From the NCBI GenBank assembly GCA_046297695.1, contig JBKBHF010000015.1:13099-77098 (forward strand): a DNA stretch of 64,000 bases, read 5' to 3'. Positions 27,780-35,841 of this stretch are shown here, one piece after another. A program made the translations under genes and the position numbers. Position 1 is the first letter of the stretch; the number at the start of each line of letters is the position of its first letter. The notes under the pieces are model-generated. The model saw nothing but the letters and a program-made list of their open reading frames with translations, had not been told where the DNA came from and did no database searches. The stretch comes from Permianibacter sp046297695 (GTDB lineage Bacteria > Pseudomonadota > Gammaproteobacteria > Enterobacterales > Permianibacteraceae).

Positions 27780-28638
27780 CACTCATCTCCACGCGGTCGT
27801 GTTGCACTGCGGCCTGCTGCAGCCGCGCAATCTGCTGCAGCTCCTGCTGCAGAACCGGCAGCGGCGGAATATTGAAATCGCGCTCGAGCAGCGTCGGCAA
27901 TGGTCCCCACTGCCGATAGGCTTGCGCCAGCAACGCCCAGACATCCGGTTTGACCTCGCTGCCGTGGGTGTCGACCAGCAGATCCGGGGCTTCGTCGTAA
28001 TGGCCCGCGACATGCAGCCAGGCAATCCGCTCGCCTGGCAGCGCAGCCAGAAACGCCTGCGCGTCATACCGGTGATTGACGCTGTTCACGTAGATATTGT
28101 TGACGTCCAGCAGCAGCTGGCAATCGGCTTCCGCCAGTACCGCGAGCAGAAATTCCAGTTCGGTCATCTGTTGGCTGGGTGCGGCATAGTAGGAAACATT
28201 TTCGATGGCGATGCGCTGGCCGAGCAAATCCTGCACCTGCCGGATGCGCGCGGCAACATAGTGGACAGCGTCGTCCGTAAACGGGATGGGCAGCAGATCG
28301 TAAAGATGGCCGTGATCACTGCAGTAACTGAGGTGTTCGCTGTAGGCCAGCACACCATGGCGCTGCATGAAAGCGCCGACTTCCTTGACGAACTCGACAT
28401 CGATCGGAGTCGGCCCGCCCAGTGACAACGACAAGCCGTGGCTGACGAACGGGTACTGCTCGGTAAACGCGCGAAAGCGCTTGCCGAGCGCACCGCCGAG
28501 GCGCAACCAGTTTTCCGGCGCGACCTCGAAAAACGCGATCTCGGGCAGCGGGGTGGTTTGCAGCAGCAGCATCAGCTCCCGCCGCAAACCCAGACCAGCA
28601 CCATGAACCGGACGCGGTGCTTGCACAGACAGGTTCAT
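27742..28638 (-). CDS. bufB: MNIO (DUF692) peptide-modifying iron enzyme, HvfB/BufB-like
   Basis: A 298-residue TIM-barrel multinuclear non-haem iron-dependent oxidase. Members oxidise cysteines of a partner peptide to thio-oxazole or oxazolone/thioamide groups using O2. The signature reads GLGLRRELM at the N-terminus, FFEVAPENWL, FVSHGLSLSLGG, YSEHLSYCS, IENVSYYA, LLDVNNIYVNS, WLHVAGHYD, DTHGSEVKPDVW and LERDFNIP, supplying the expected His, Asp and Glu metal ligands. It starts 25 bp after the precursor gene and overlaps the partner gene, giving precursor-enzyme-partner order as in hvfABC. Confidence 0.93.
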   Translation of the reverse strand: MNLSVQAPRPVHGAGLGLRRELMLLLQTTPLPEIAFFEVAPENWLRLGGALGKRFRAFTEQYPFVSHGLSLSLGGPTPIDVEFVKEVGAFMQRHGVLAYSEHLSYCSDHGHLYDLLPIPFTDDAVHYVAARIRQVQDLLGQRIAIENVSYYAAPSQQMTELEFLLAVLAEADCQLLLDVNNIYVNSVNHRYDAQAFLAALPGERIAWLHVAGHYDEAPDLLVDTHGSEVKPDVWALLAQAYRQWGPLPTLLERDFNIPPLPVLQQELQQIARLQQAAVQHDRVEMSDERRVRPHAVAG

Positions 28639-28663
28639 GGCCTGACCCTCCTGCGATCAGCGA

Positions 28664-29071
28664 TTACTTCTTCTCTTCCTTCTTCTTGTCGCCGCCGCAC
28701 TTGCCTTCACCGCACTTGCCTTCCTTGCCTTTCATTTCTTCGCCACACTTTCCTTCACCACACTTGCCTTCCTTGCCTTTGTGGTCTTCCCCGCATTTGC
28801 CTTCGCCGCACTTGCCCTCACCGCATTTGCCTTCCTTGCCTTTCTTGTCCTCACCGCACTTGCCTTCGCCACACTTGCCGTCCTTGCCTTTCTGCTCGCC
28901 GCACTTGCCTTCCTGGCCTTTTTCACCGCCTTCAAAGAAAGCCAGTTTGTAACCCGCCTGCAGATCGTTGTAACCGAACAAGGTGCTGTCGGCGCTGGCT
29001 GTGCCGGTCACCGCAACGGAAGCAACAACAGAAGCGCCGATCAGCGCGGACAGTTTGGTTTTGCGGTTCAT
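28664..29071 (-). CDS. bufA: EGKCG-repeat RiPP precursor, bufferin/oxazolin type (HvfA/BufA-like)
   Basis: A 135-residue precursor. A signal peptide (residues 1-27, ending GTASA) is followed by a conserved-looking segment (FGYNDLQAGYKLAF, residues 32-45) and a low-complexity core rich in Gly, Lys and Glu. The core has ten cysteines (57, 67, 72, 83, 88, 93, 104, 109, 120, 125), every one inside a [E/D]GKCG motif: nine EGKCG and one DGKCG. In Haemophilus HvfA such motifs are modified by HvfB/HvfC to Cu-binding groups, so this is probably an exported copper-sequestering peptide. AGGAG stands eight bases before ATG 29071. The antisense frame through this gene is a repeat shadow. Confidence 0.93.
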   Translation of the reverse strand: MNRKTKLSALIGASVVASVAVTGTASADSTLFGYNDLQAGYKLAFFEGGEKGQEGKCGEQKGKDGKCGEGKCGEDKKGKEGKCGEGKCGEGKCGEDHKGKEGKCGEGKCGEEMKGKEGKCGEGKCGGDKKKEEKK

Positions 29072-29121
29072 GTTTTCATCTCCTGAAAGTTTGAGTCACG
29101 AATGTCACGGCGTTTGCAGTC

Positions 29122-29159
29122 ACGGTGTTCGTCCGGCCAAACAAGATGGCGAACACCGT
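29122..29159. promoter_or_regulatory. Perfect 10-bp inverted repeat upstream of bufA
   Basis: ACGGTGTTCG at 29122-29131 and CGAACACCGT at 29150-29159, separated by 18 bp, lie 51-88 bp upstream of the precursor start and between it and the 3' end of ccmI (29264). It may be an operator for the peptide operon or the leader/terminator hairpin of ccmI. It lacks a T tract in either direction, which favours a regulatory role. Confidence 0.5.
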
Positions 29160-29263
29160 ACTGTTCAGGAACCAGGACCACAAACTCTGGCGCTCCGAGC
29201 TGCCGCACGGGCCGTTAGAGCATGGCCCAGCGAACGTTGTTACGACAGCTCAGCGGAAATATT

Positions 29264-30523
29264 TCACAAAACCGAGTCAATGAGCAGCTGTTGCTTGGGC
29301 TGCTGCCGCCAATCGAACGCGGCGAGCTTGCCTTCCAGATCGCCCGGAGCCGGCTCGACGGAGCCTTTCATCGACACCCGCGCCACCAGCGTCACCCGTT
29401 GCTGATCGGACAATTTGACCGCCGGATTCATCGCATTGGCATCGGACAAGGTCACGGTCGTTGGCAACGCCGACACCGGTAACACCGCGACCGCTACCGG
29501 CAGGCCCGGCCCGGACTCGGCCCGGGCAAAGACAAACACCCGCGCCTTGTCACCCGCCTTGGCCTTGAGTGCCGGTGCCAGGCTGACCGCCACACTCAGG
29601 CTGTCGGAACCGGTCGATGCGGCCCCAGCCGCTTTCGGTGCCGTCGCCGACGGTTCGCTGGTGACCATGGCGCCGTTACTGCTCGCTCGCGCCTGCGCGG
29701 CCCGGGCATCGGCAATCACCTTGTCGAGCATGGCCGACGACTCGCTGTCGGCCGAGCGATTGGCCTTGAGCGCGGTAAACGCCGCTATCGCTTCGTCGAA
29801 GCGGCCGGTTTCCATGTCGCGGTAGGCGGTAAGCAGCCGCGCGCCTTCATGATTGGGATCGAGCTGCAAGGCCTGACGCAACAGGCGATCGACTTCCGGC
29901 AGGGCCGCATCCTGCTCGGCCATCCGCAGCGTCTGGGCATAGGCGACCAGATAATCCGGCTCGTTTGGATTCAGCTTGCGTGCGTGATCAAACGCCTGCA
30001 GCGCTTCGCGGGGACGCTCCATGCTGAGGTAAGAACGGCCCAGCAGATACCAGCCCTCCAGATCCTCCGGATCATCGTGCAGACGGGTGCGCAACATCAG
30101 CAGCATGTCGACCATGTTGCGCTGCTCGCCCACCTCCGTGGCATCAAGCGATTGCCACGCTTTGACCTGCGGGTAACTGCCCAGCTGCCAATACACCAGC
30201 GCAGAAACCAATGGCAGAACGATGGCCAGACTGAGCACCAGTGGCAACCGCGTGGTCGGCACCTGACTGCGCGTTTCGCCCTGTTCGACATCCGCCAACA
30301 GTCGACGGGCATTCTCGGCATCGCGACGGGCTTTTTCTTCGGCATCGATCGCGCCGCTCGCCAATAGCTGTTCCAGTTCAGCCGCACGCTCGCGATAGAG
30401 GCTCTTGTTCAGCGCCAGGCGGTCGGCGTCCACCGCATCCTGCAACCACAACGGGCGCAACAGAACGAACAGCACCAGCAACAACAATATGGCGGTCACC
30501 GCCAGAAACATCATGATGCTCAT
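29264..30523 (-). CDS. ccmI: Cytochrome c maturation protein CcmI
   Basis: A 419-residue bitopic protein that chaperones apocytochrome c to the haem ligation complex. Two membrane helices (residues about 3-24 and 95-113) enclose a cytoplasmic coiled-coil loop with ERAAELEQLLASGAI. The periplasmic part has TPR repeats (GWYLLGRSYLSMERPREALQAFDHARKLNPNEPDY) and a C-terminal domain near residues 320-419. Its start overlaps the ccmH stop by four bases. It is the last gene of the ccm operon. Confidence 0.93.
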   Translation of the reverse strand: MSIMMFLAVTAILLLLVLFVLLRPLWLQDAVDADRLALNKSLYRERAAELEQLLASGAIDAEEKARRDAENARRLLADVEQGETRSQVPTTRLPLVLSLAIVLPLVSALVYWQLGSYPQVKAWQSLDATEVGEQRNMVDMLLMLRTRLHDDPEDLEGWYLLGRSYLSMERPREALQAFDHARKLNPNEPDYLVAYAQTLRMAEQDAALPEVDRLLRQALQLDPNHEGARLLTAYRDMETGRFDEAIAAFTALKANRSADSESSAMLDKVIADARAAQARASSNGAMVTSEPSATAPKAAGAASTGSDSLSVAVSLAPALKAKAGDKARVFVFARAESGPGLPVAVAVLPVSALPTTVTLSDANAMNPAVKLSDQQRVTLVARVSMKGSVEPAPGDLEGKLAAFDWRQQPKQQLLIDSVL

Positions 30524-30981
30524 TCGCGCTTATCCTGTTCAAGCAATGCCCGCAACCGTGCCTGCTCTTGCTCCGACAGCGGCGCCGAAGCGGATCGCGG
30601 CCGGCGCCGATACCACATGACAATGGCCACGATCACCGCCAGCAACGCCAGCGCCGGGCCAAACCAGAGCAATACGGTGCTGCCCTTCAATGGCGGCCGA
30701 TACAGCACAAAATCGCCGTAGCGCTGCTGCAGGAAGTCAGCGATCTGCTCATCGCTGGCGTTCGCCTTGATCTGGGTGTAGATGATGTGGCGCAGATCCT
30801 TGGCGAGCGGCGCGTTGGAATCGGCAAGATTCTGGTTCTGGCATTTCGGGCAGCGAAACTCTTCTACCAGTGTCCGAAAACGCTGTTCCTGCTCCAGTGA
30901 ATCAAACGGATAGGCATCAATATCGCCGACGCTGCTGCCCGCCCAGAACATGGCGATGACAAGCAAGAACACGCGCATCAT
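30520..30981 (-). CDS. ccmH: Cytochrome c maturation thiol protein CcmH
   Basis: A 153-residue protein with a signal peptide, the thiol-redox motif FRCPKCQNQNLADS (the family's (L/F)RCxxCQ) near residues 42-47 and a C-terminal membrane helix near residues 105-125. It holds apocytochrome CXXCH thiols reduced or in mixed disulfide for haem attachment. The short form is complemented by a separate ccmI, so this is the split arrangement. It overlaps both neighbours by four bases. Confidence 0.95.
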   Translation of the reverse strand: MMRVFLLVIAMFWAGSSVGDIDAYPFDSLEQEQRFRTLVEEFRCPKCQNQNLADSNAPLAKDLRHIIYTQIKANASDEQIADFLQQRYGDFVLYRPPLKGSTVLLWFGPALALLAVIVAIVMWYRRRPRSASAPLSEQEQARLRALLEQDKRE

Positions 30982-31622
30982 GGCTGCACCCCCGCTCGTG
31001 CCAGCAACGGCACGATCTCGTCCTGCCAGATGCGCTCATTCAGATCGCCGGCGCGGCGATACAAAATGACGCCCTCTGCCGACACCAGAAAGGTTTCCGG
31101 TGCGCCATAGACACCGAGATCGATCCCCAGCATGCCATCGGCATCGACCAGTGTCGTCTCGTAGGGATTGCCCAGTCGAGCCAGATACTCCAGGGCCTTG
31201 TTGCGGTCATCCTTGTAATTGAGACCGATAAGCCGGATACGGTTTTGCTTGGCGAGCTCGAGCAGATACGGATGCTCTACATAGCAGGTCGGGCACCAAG
31301 TCGCCCAGACATTCAGCAGGTACGGTTTGCCGCGCAGATCATTCTGCGTGAGCTGTCGGGTTTCCTCGCCAAGCACCGGCAACTGAAACGCCGGCATCGG
31401 CTTGCCGGTCAGCACGGACGGCAGCTCGGTTGGATCTTTACCAAGGCCGACAAAGAACAGCACCAACAAGCCCATGAAAATCAGCAACGGTGCCAGGAAA
31501 CGCAGCGGCAGGCCTTTCGATTTGACCGACTCGGTCGGTGTCGCTGCGGTGGTCGTTGTTGCCTGCGGCGTTGTCGTTGGCGCTGGTGTTGGCTCGGGTG
31601 TTGGCGTAACGGTTTCGGTCAT
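30978..31622 (-). CDS. dsbE: Thiol:disulfide interchange protein DsbE/CcmG with Thr/Pro-rich N-terminus
   Basis: A 214-residue membrane-anchored periplasmic thioredoxin of the ccm system. The active site is WCPTC, within the usual NVWATWCPTC context, followed by the GVYGAPETFLV cis-proline region. Unusually, about 30 residues made almost only of Thr, Pro, Ala and Glu (from TPTPEPTPAPTTTP) precede the membrane helix at about residues 42-60 and would lie in the cytoplasm. ATG 31622 overlaps the ccmF stop (ATGA), so the low-complexity stretch is inside the natural reading frame. Confidence 0.93.
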   Translation of the reverse strand: MTETVTPTPEPTPAPTTTPQATTTTAATPTESVKSKGLPLRFLAPLLIFMGLLVLFFVGLGKDPTELPSVLTGKPMPAFQLPVLGEETRQLTQNDLRGKPYLLNVWATWCPTCYVEHPYLLELAKQNRIRLIGLNYKDDRNKALEYLARLGNPYETTLVDADGMLGIDLGVYGAPETFLVSAEGVILYRRAGDLNERIWQDEIVPLLARAGVQP

Positions 31623-33592
31623 GCTTTCGCCCCTTCGGCCGCGACTTTTACTTCCTGCTGCTTGACCGCGACGCGGTAACGCCGGTCGGTTGCGGCCAGA
31701 ATGCCGCCGATGGACATCAACACACCACCCAGCCAGATCCAGCGCACAAACGGCTTGTAATACACCCGTATGGCCCATGCTTCGTTGTCGAGCGGCTCGC
31801 CCATCGCGATATACAGATCGCGCGTCAAGCCCGGATCGATGGCGGCTTCCGTCATGCTCTGCCGCGACGCCGTGTAGGTGCGTTTTTCCGGCCGCAGCCG
31901 GGCAATGACGGTGTTACCTTCACGCACTTCAAAAATTGCGCGGGTCGAGTGGTAGTTGGGGCCGTCAATGTCACGCAACCGCTGGAACCGGAATTGATAA
32001 GGACCGATATCCACCGAGTCGCCCGGCGCCAAGCGCAGATCGCGCTCAACGCTGTACAGACTGCTGAGCACGACCCCCACCGTCACCACCGCGACGCCAG
32101 CGTGTGCCAGTACCATGCCCCACCACGCGCGCGGCTGCTGGCCAATGCTGGCCACTTTCGAGCGTTTGTTGCGCAGCCGCTGGCCGAGATCGCGAACCAG
32201 CGACAGCACAATCCACAACGCCAGCGCGAGTGCCAACACTGCCGAGGCATGGAAGCGCTCTGCCAGTTGCAGCAACGCCAAGGCACCGGCGACCGCAGCC
32301 AGCAGCCACGGCAACAGCGATTTCAGCTGGGCACGGCCATCATCGCTGCGCCAGCGCAGCTGCGGACCAAAACCGAGCAGCACCAGCAGCGGCAGCATGA
32401 ACAGCGTGAACATGAAATCGAAGTACGGCGGTCCGACCGAAATCTTGCCGAGATTCAGTGCATCGACAATCAGCGGCTGCAGCGTGCCGAGCAACACCAT
32501 CAAGGTGGTGATGGCGAGCAGCACGTTATTGCCGAGCAAGGCCATTTCACGCGACACCAGACTGTATTCCACCTGGCTGCGAATATCGGCCGCCCGCATG
32601 GCAAACAGCAGCAGTGAACCGCCGATCACCACGGCGAGAAACGCCAGAATGAACATGCCGCGCTCTGGATCGGATGCGAAGGCATGCACCGAGGTCAGCA
32701 CCCCGGAGCGCACCAGGAAGGTACCAAGCAGACTCAAGCTGAATGCACAGATCGCCAGCAGCACCGTCCAGGCTTTGAAACCATCACGTTTTTCCGTGAC
32801 TGCCAGCGAATGCATCAGTGCCGTGCCGGCAAGCCACGGCATGAACGAGGCATTCTCGACCGGATCCCAGAACCACCAACCGCCCCAGCCAAGTTCGTAA
32901 TAGGCCCACCACGATCCGAGCGTGATGCCGGCGGTGAGATAGATCCAGGCCCAGGTTGTCCACGGTCGCGACCAGCGCGCCCAGGCACTGTCGAGTTTGC
33001 CACCGAGCAAGGCGGCTATGGCGAAGGCGAACGCCACCGAGAAACCGACATAGCCCATGTACAACATCGGCGGATGCACAATCAAACCGAAATCCTGCAG
33101 CAGCGGATTCAGATCGCGACCCTCGACCGGAAACATCGGCAGGGTGCGTTCGAACGGATTCGACGTGAACAGCATGAAGCTCAGAAAACCGATCGCGATG
33201 ATGCCCATCACCGACAGCACGCGGGCACCGAGCACGAGTGGCAACTGTGCGCTCTTGCGCGCGACTGCATAAGTCCAACCAGCCAGCACCAAAGCCCACA
33301 GCAACAACGAGCCTTCATGGGCGCCCCAGACCGCTGACAGCCGGTAGTACAACGGCAGCCGTGAATTGGAGTTGTTGGCGACGTACTGCACAGTGAAATC
33401 GTTGCTGGCAAAGGCATACGACAAGCAAGCAAAACTCAGCAACAGCAGCGCAAACTGCAGATAGGCCGCCGGCTTGCCAATGCGCATCCAACCGACATCG
33501 CCACGGTAACTGCCGATCAGCGGCACCGAGGCCTGCACCACAGCAATCAGCAGCGCCAGAATCAGCGCAAAGTGACCCAGCTCGGGAATCAT
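31619..33592 (-). CDS. ccmF: Haem lyase CcmF
   Basis: A 657-residue polytopic membrane protein that ligates haem to apocytochrome c in the CcmFHI complex. The tryptophan-rich haem-handling motif reads GGWWFWDPVENASFMPW near residues 234-250, with flanking conserved histidines (IVHPPMLYMGYVG and GTALMHSL). Length is normal. It is translationally coupled to ccmE and dsbE through ATGA overlaps. Confidence 0.97.
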   Translation of the reverse strand: MIPELGHFALILALLIAVVQASVPLIGSYRGDVGWMRIGKPAAYLQFALLLLSFACLSYAFASNDFTVQYVANNSNSRLPLYYRLSAVWGAHEGSLLLWALVLAGWTYAVARKSAQLPLVLGARVLSVMGIIAIGFLSFMLFTSNPFERTLPMFPVEGRDLNPLLQDFGLIVHPPMLYMGYVGFSVAFAFAIAALLGGKLDSAWARWSRPWTTWAWIYLTAGITLGSWWAYYELGWGGWWFWDPVENASFMPWLAGTALMHSLAVTEKRDGFKAWTVLLAICAFSLSLLGTFLVRSGVLTSVHAFASDPERGMFILAFLAVVIGGSLLLFAMRAADIRSQVEYSLVSREMALLGNNVLLAITTLMVLLGTLQPLIVDALNLGKISVGPPYFDFMFTLFMLPLLVLLGFGPQLRWRSDDGRAQLKSLLPWLLAAVAGALALLQLAERFHASAVLALALALWIVLSLVRDLGQRLRNKRSKVASIGQQPRAWWGMVLAHAGVAVVTVGVVLSSLYSVERDLRLAPGDSVDIGPYQFRFQRLRDIDGPNYHSTRAIFEVREGNTVIARLRPEKRTYTASRQSMTEAAIDPGLTRDLYIAMGEPLDNEAWAIRVYYKPFVRWIWLGGVLMSIGGILAATDRRYRVAVKQQEVKVAAEGAKA

Positions 33593-34152
33593 GGTGTGTA
33601 TCCTTGCGTCGGCGCCGATTCGCCAGTCGGTGTGCTGCTGCTTTCACTCGACGCCGCAGCGGCGGCCGCCTCGGCTGCACGCTGCTGCTGCAATTTGGCC
33701 TTGGCGCGGTCCTCGGCTTCCTTGATGGCCGCAGCGACTTCCGGCGACATGTAGTTCTCATCGTGCTTGGCGAGGATCTGGCTGGCTTGCACGGTGTTGT
33801 CCGCGCTCAGTTTGCCGATCCCGATGATGCCCTGCCCTTCCCGGAACAGATCCGGCAGGATGCCTTCATAGAACACGGTGACTTCACTTTCGGTATCCGA
33901 CAGTTTGAATTCCACTTTCAGTGAGCTCGGATCACGCTTGACGCTGCCCTTGACGACCAGCCCACCGATATTGATGGTCTTGTCCAAGCCGGCTTGCTGC
34001 AAGGCCTCACCGCTGACGATTTGGGTCGGGGTGTAGAAAAAGTTGATGTTCTGGCGCATCGCATACAACACCAGCGCCAAGCCGATGGCCACCGCCAAGA
34101 CGCTGCCCAGCACCAGAAACAACCGACGCTTACGTTCCGGTTTCATCGACAT
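33589..34152 (-). CDS. ccmE: Haem chaperone CcmE
   Basis: A 187-residue membrane-anchored periplasmic chaperone that carries haem covalently from CcmC to CcmF. The N-terminal helix (about residues 9-29) is followed by the OB-fold (NINFFYTPTQIV, NIGGLVVKGSVKRD, GILPDLFREGQGIIG) and the haem-binding histidine in LAKHDENYMSPEV. The C-terminal tail is Ala/Gln/Ser-rich. ATG 34152 has GGAG six bases upstream; ATG 34146 is a possible alternative. Confidence 0.95.
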   Translation of the reverse strand: MSMKPERKRRLFLVLGSVLAVAIGLALVLYAMRQNINFFYTPTQIVSGEALQQAGLDKTINIGGLVVKGSVKRDPSSLKVEFKLSDTESEVTVFYEGILPDLFREGQGIIGIGKLSADNTVQASQILAKHDENYMSPEVAAAIKEAEDRAKAKLQQQRAAEAAAAAASSESSSTPTGESAPTQGYTP

Positions 34153-34155
34153 CAC

Positions 34156-34383
34156 TCACTCCAGACTGGCTTTCGGTTGACGGGCGGCCGACTCGGCTTG
34201 CGCATCCAGCTGTTCACGACGATAAAACGCCTGCAAACGGCTGCGCAGCCGGCGACGACGCCAACCGGGTTCCAGCAGCAAGAACAAAAACACCAACAGG
34301 CCGACACCGTAGGCCAGCCAGACATAGAATCCGTGCGTTCCCATCGCCAGGAACTCTGCGAAGCTGTTGAACTCGCTGCTCAT
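34156..34383 (-). CDS. ccmD: Haem exporter subunit CcmD
   Basis: A 75-residue protein with one membrane helix (FYVWLAYGVGLLVFLFLLL, residues about 19-37) followed by an arginine-rich cytoplasmic tail (WRRRRLRSRL). It stabilises the CcmABCD complex that loads haem onto CcmE. ATG 34383 overlaps the ccmC stop (ATGA); the longer frame upstream is inside ccmC. Confidence 0.92.
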   Translation of the reverse strand: MSSEFNSFAEFLAMGTHGFYVWLAYGVGLLVFLFLLLEPGWRRRRLRSRLQAFYRREQLDAQAESAARQPKASLE

Positions 34384-35117
34384 TTGACCAACTCCCGAAC
34401 CCAGCTCGCCTGCCGCTCGCGCCACAGCACCTCATTGCGCGCGCGCCGGAACAGCAGCCCGAAAAACAGCAGGAAGTGCGCGGCGATCATGACCAGCAAT
34501 GCGATCAGCATTTCACTGTCGATGGTCGGTTTGCTGAGCCGCGAAATGGTCGCGCCCTGATGCAGCGTGTACCACCAGTCGACCGAGAAGTGGATGATCG
34601 GCACATTGATGACACCGACCATGGCGAGCACACCCGCCGCGCGATCGCCGGTCTGGATGTCATCAAAAGCATGGCGCAAGGCCATGAAACCAAAATACAG
34701 GAACAGCAGGATCAGCTCGGAGGTAATGCGGGCATCCCAGACCCACCAGGTATTCCAGGTCGGCTTGCCCCACACCGCGCCGGTGAACAAGGCCAGGAAC
34801 GTGAAGCAAGCACCGATCGGCGCCGCTGCCGCCGCCAGTGCTGGCGCGAATTTCATCTTCCAGATGTAACCAATCGCCGAGGCCGATGCCATCAGCACAT
34901 AAATGAACATCGACAGAAAGGCGGCCGGCACATGCAGATACATGATCCGGACCGAATGGCCTTGCTGATAATCCGGCGGCGAAATGTAAAGCCCTTGCAC
35001 CAGACCGTAAGCGAACAGCAACGCCGACAAACCGAACAGCCATGGCAGCCAGCGTCCGCTGATGTCATAAAACCACTTGGGTGAGCCCCATTTGTGAAAC
35101 CAGGTCCAAGTCCCCAT
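34380..35117 (-). CDS. ccmC: Haem exporter subunit CcmC
   Basis: A 245-residue protein with six membrane helices that presents haem to CcmE. The tryptophan-rich motif WGKPTWNTWWVWDARITSE is intact, with conserved histidines in IMYLHVPAAF and IIHFSVDWW on either side. It follows ccmB by 61 bp, the only real gap in the operon. Confidence 0.97.
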   Translation of the reverse strand: MGTWTWFHKWGSPKWFYDISGRWLPWLFGLSALLFAYGLVQGLYISPPDYQQGHSVRIMYLHVPAAFLSMFIYVLMASASAIGYIWKMKFAPALAAAAAPIGACFTFLALFTGAVWGKPTWNTWWVWDARITSELILLFLYFGFMALRHAFDDIQTGDRAAGVLAMVGVINVPIIHFSVDWWYTLHQGATISRLSKPTIDSEMLIALLVMIAAHFLLFFGLLFRRARNEVLWRERQASWVRELVK

Positions 35118-35178
35118 ACCGTTCTCTTGTTACGCCAACCGCAGCACCGTGCACGCGGCCTTCCGTGAATGAAATGGT

Positions 35179-35841
35179 TCAGCTGCTGATGGACACTTTC
35201 AACGCCGCGCCGGCGGCCGCCGGTGCCAGCGCCAGCGTGAACATCAACAACGCGCCCATGAATGCCAACTGGCCGTTATACGGCAAACCCTGGCTGGCGG
35301 ACGTCACCGCGCTGGCGCCAAAAATCAGCACCGGGATCAGCAGTGGCAATACCAACAAGGCCAGCAAAATCGCACCGCGCCGCAGGCCGACAGTAAGACT
35401 CATGCCGACACTGCCAATCAGACAGAACACGGGCGTGCCGAGCAGCAAACTCGCCATCAACGCCGGCCAGGCATCGACCGGAAGCGCCAGGGTCAAGGCC
35501 AGCAAAGGCGACAACAGCAGCAGCGGCAGACCGCACAACAGCCATTGCGCGAGCGCCTTGCTGAGCGCGATCAGCGCCGGTGACTGACTGACCAGCAGCA
35601 GCTGTTCCAGACTGCCGTCTTCGAAATCACCGCGATAAAACAGTTCCAGCGTCAGCATGTTGGCAAACAGCGCCGCCACCCACAGCACACCCGGCGCGAT
35701 CTTGGCGAGATCCGCGGGTTCCGGCGACACCGCGAACGGAAACAGCGAGACCACCAGCAGGAAAAACACCAACGGGTTGGCAAGCTCGGCCGGGCGCCGC
35801 CATGCCAGTTTCAATTCACGCTGCAACAGAACGTTCAGCAT
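35179..35841 (-). CDS. ccmB: Haem exporter ABC permease CcmB
   Basis: A 220-residue permease with six membrane helices. The N-terminal LQRELKLAWRRPAELANPL and the FEDGSLEQLLLVSQSP loop are characteristic of CcmB. It forms the release complex with CcmA. Its start overlaps the end of ccmA by seven bases. Confidence 0.95.
   Translation of the reverse strand: MLNVLLQRELKLAWRRPAELANPLVFFLLVVSLFPFAVSPEPADLAKIAPGVLWVAALFANMLTLELFYRGDFEDGSLEQLLLVSQSPALIALSKALAQWLLCGLPLLLLSPLLALTLALPVDAWPALMASLLLGTPVFCLIGSVGMSLTVGLRRGAILLALLVLPLLIPVLIFGASAVTSASQGLPYNGQLAFMGALLMFTLALAPAAAGAALKVSISS

Noticed and set aside
28438..29094. Cys/Pro-rich frames on the plus strand over bufA
   Set aside because: Their repeats are the reverse complement of the EGKCG codons; the minus-strand frame has a signal peptide, ribosome site and operon partners.
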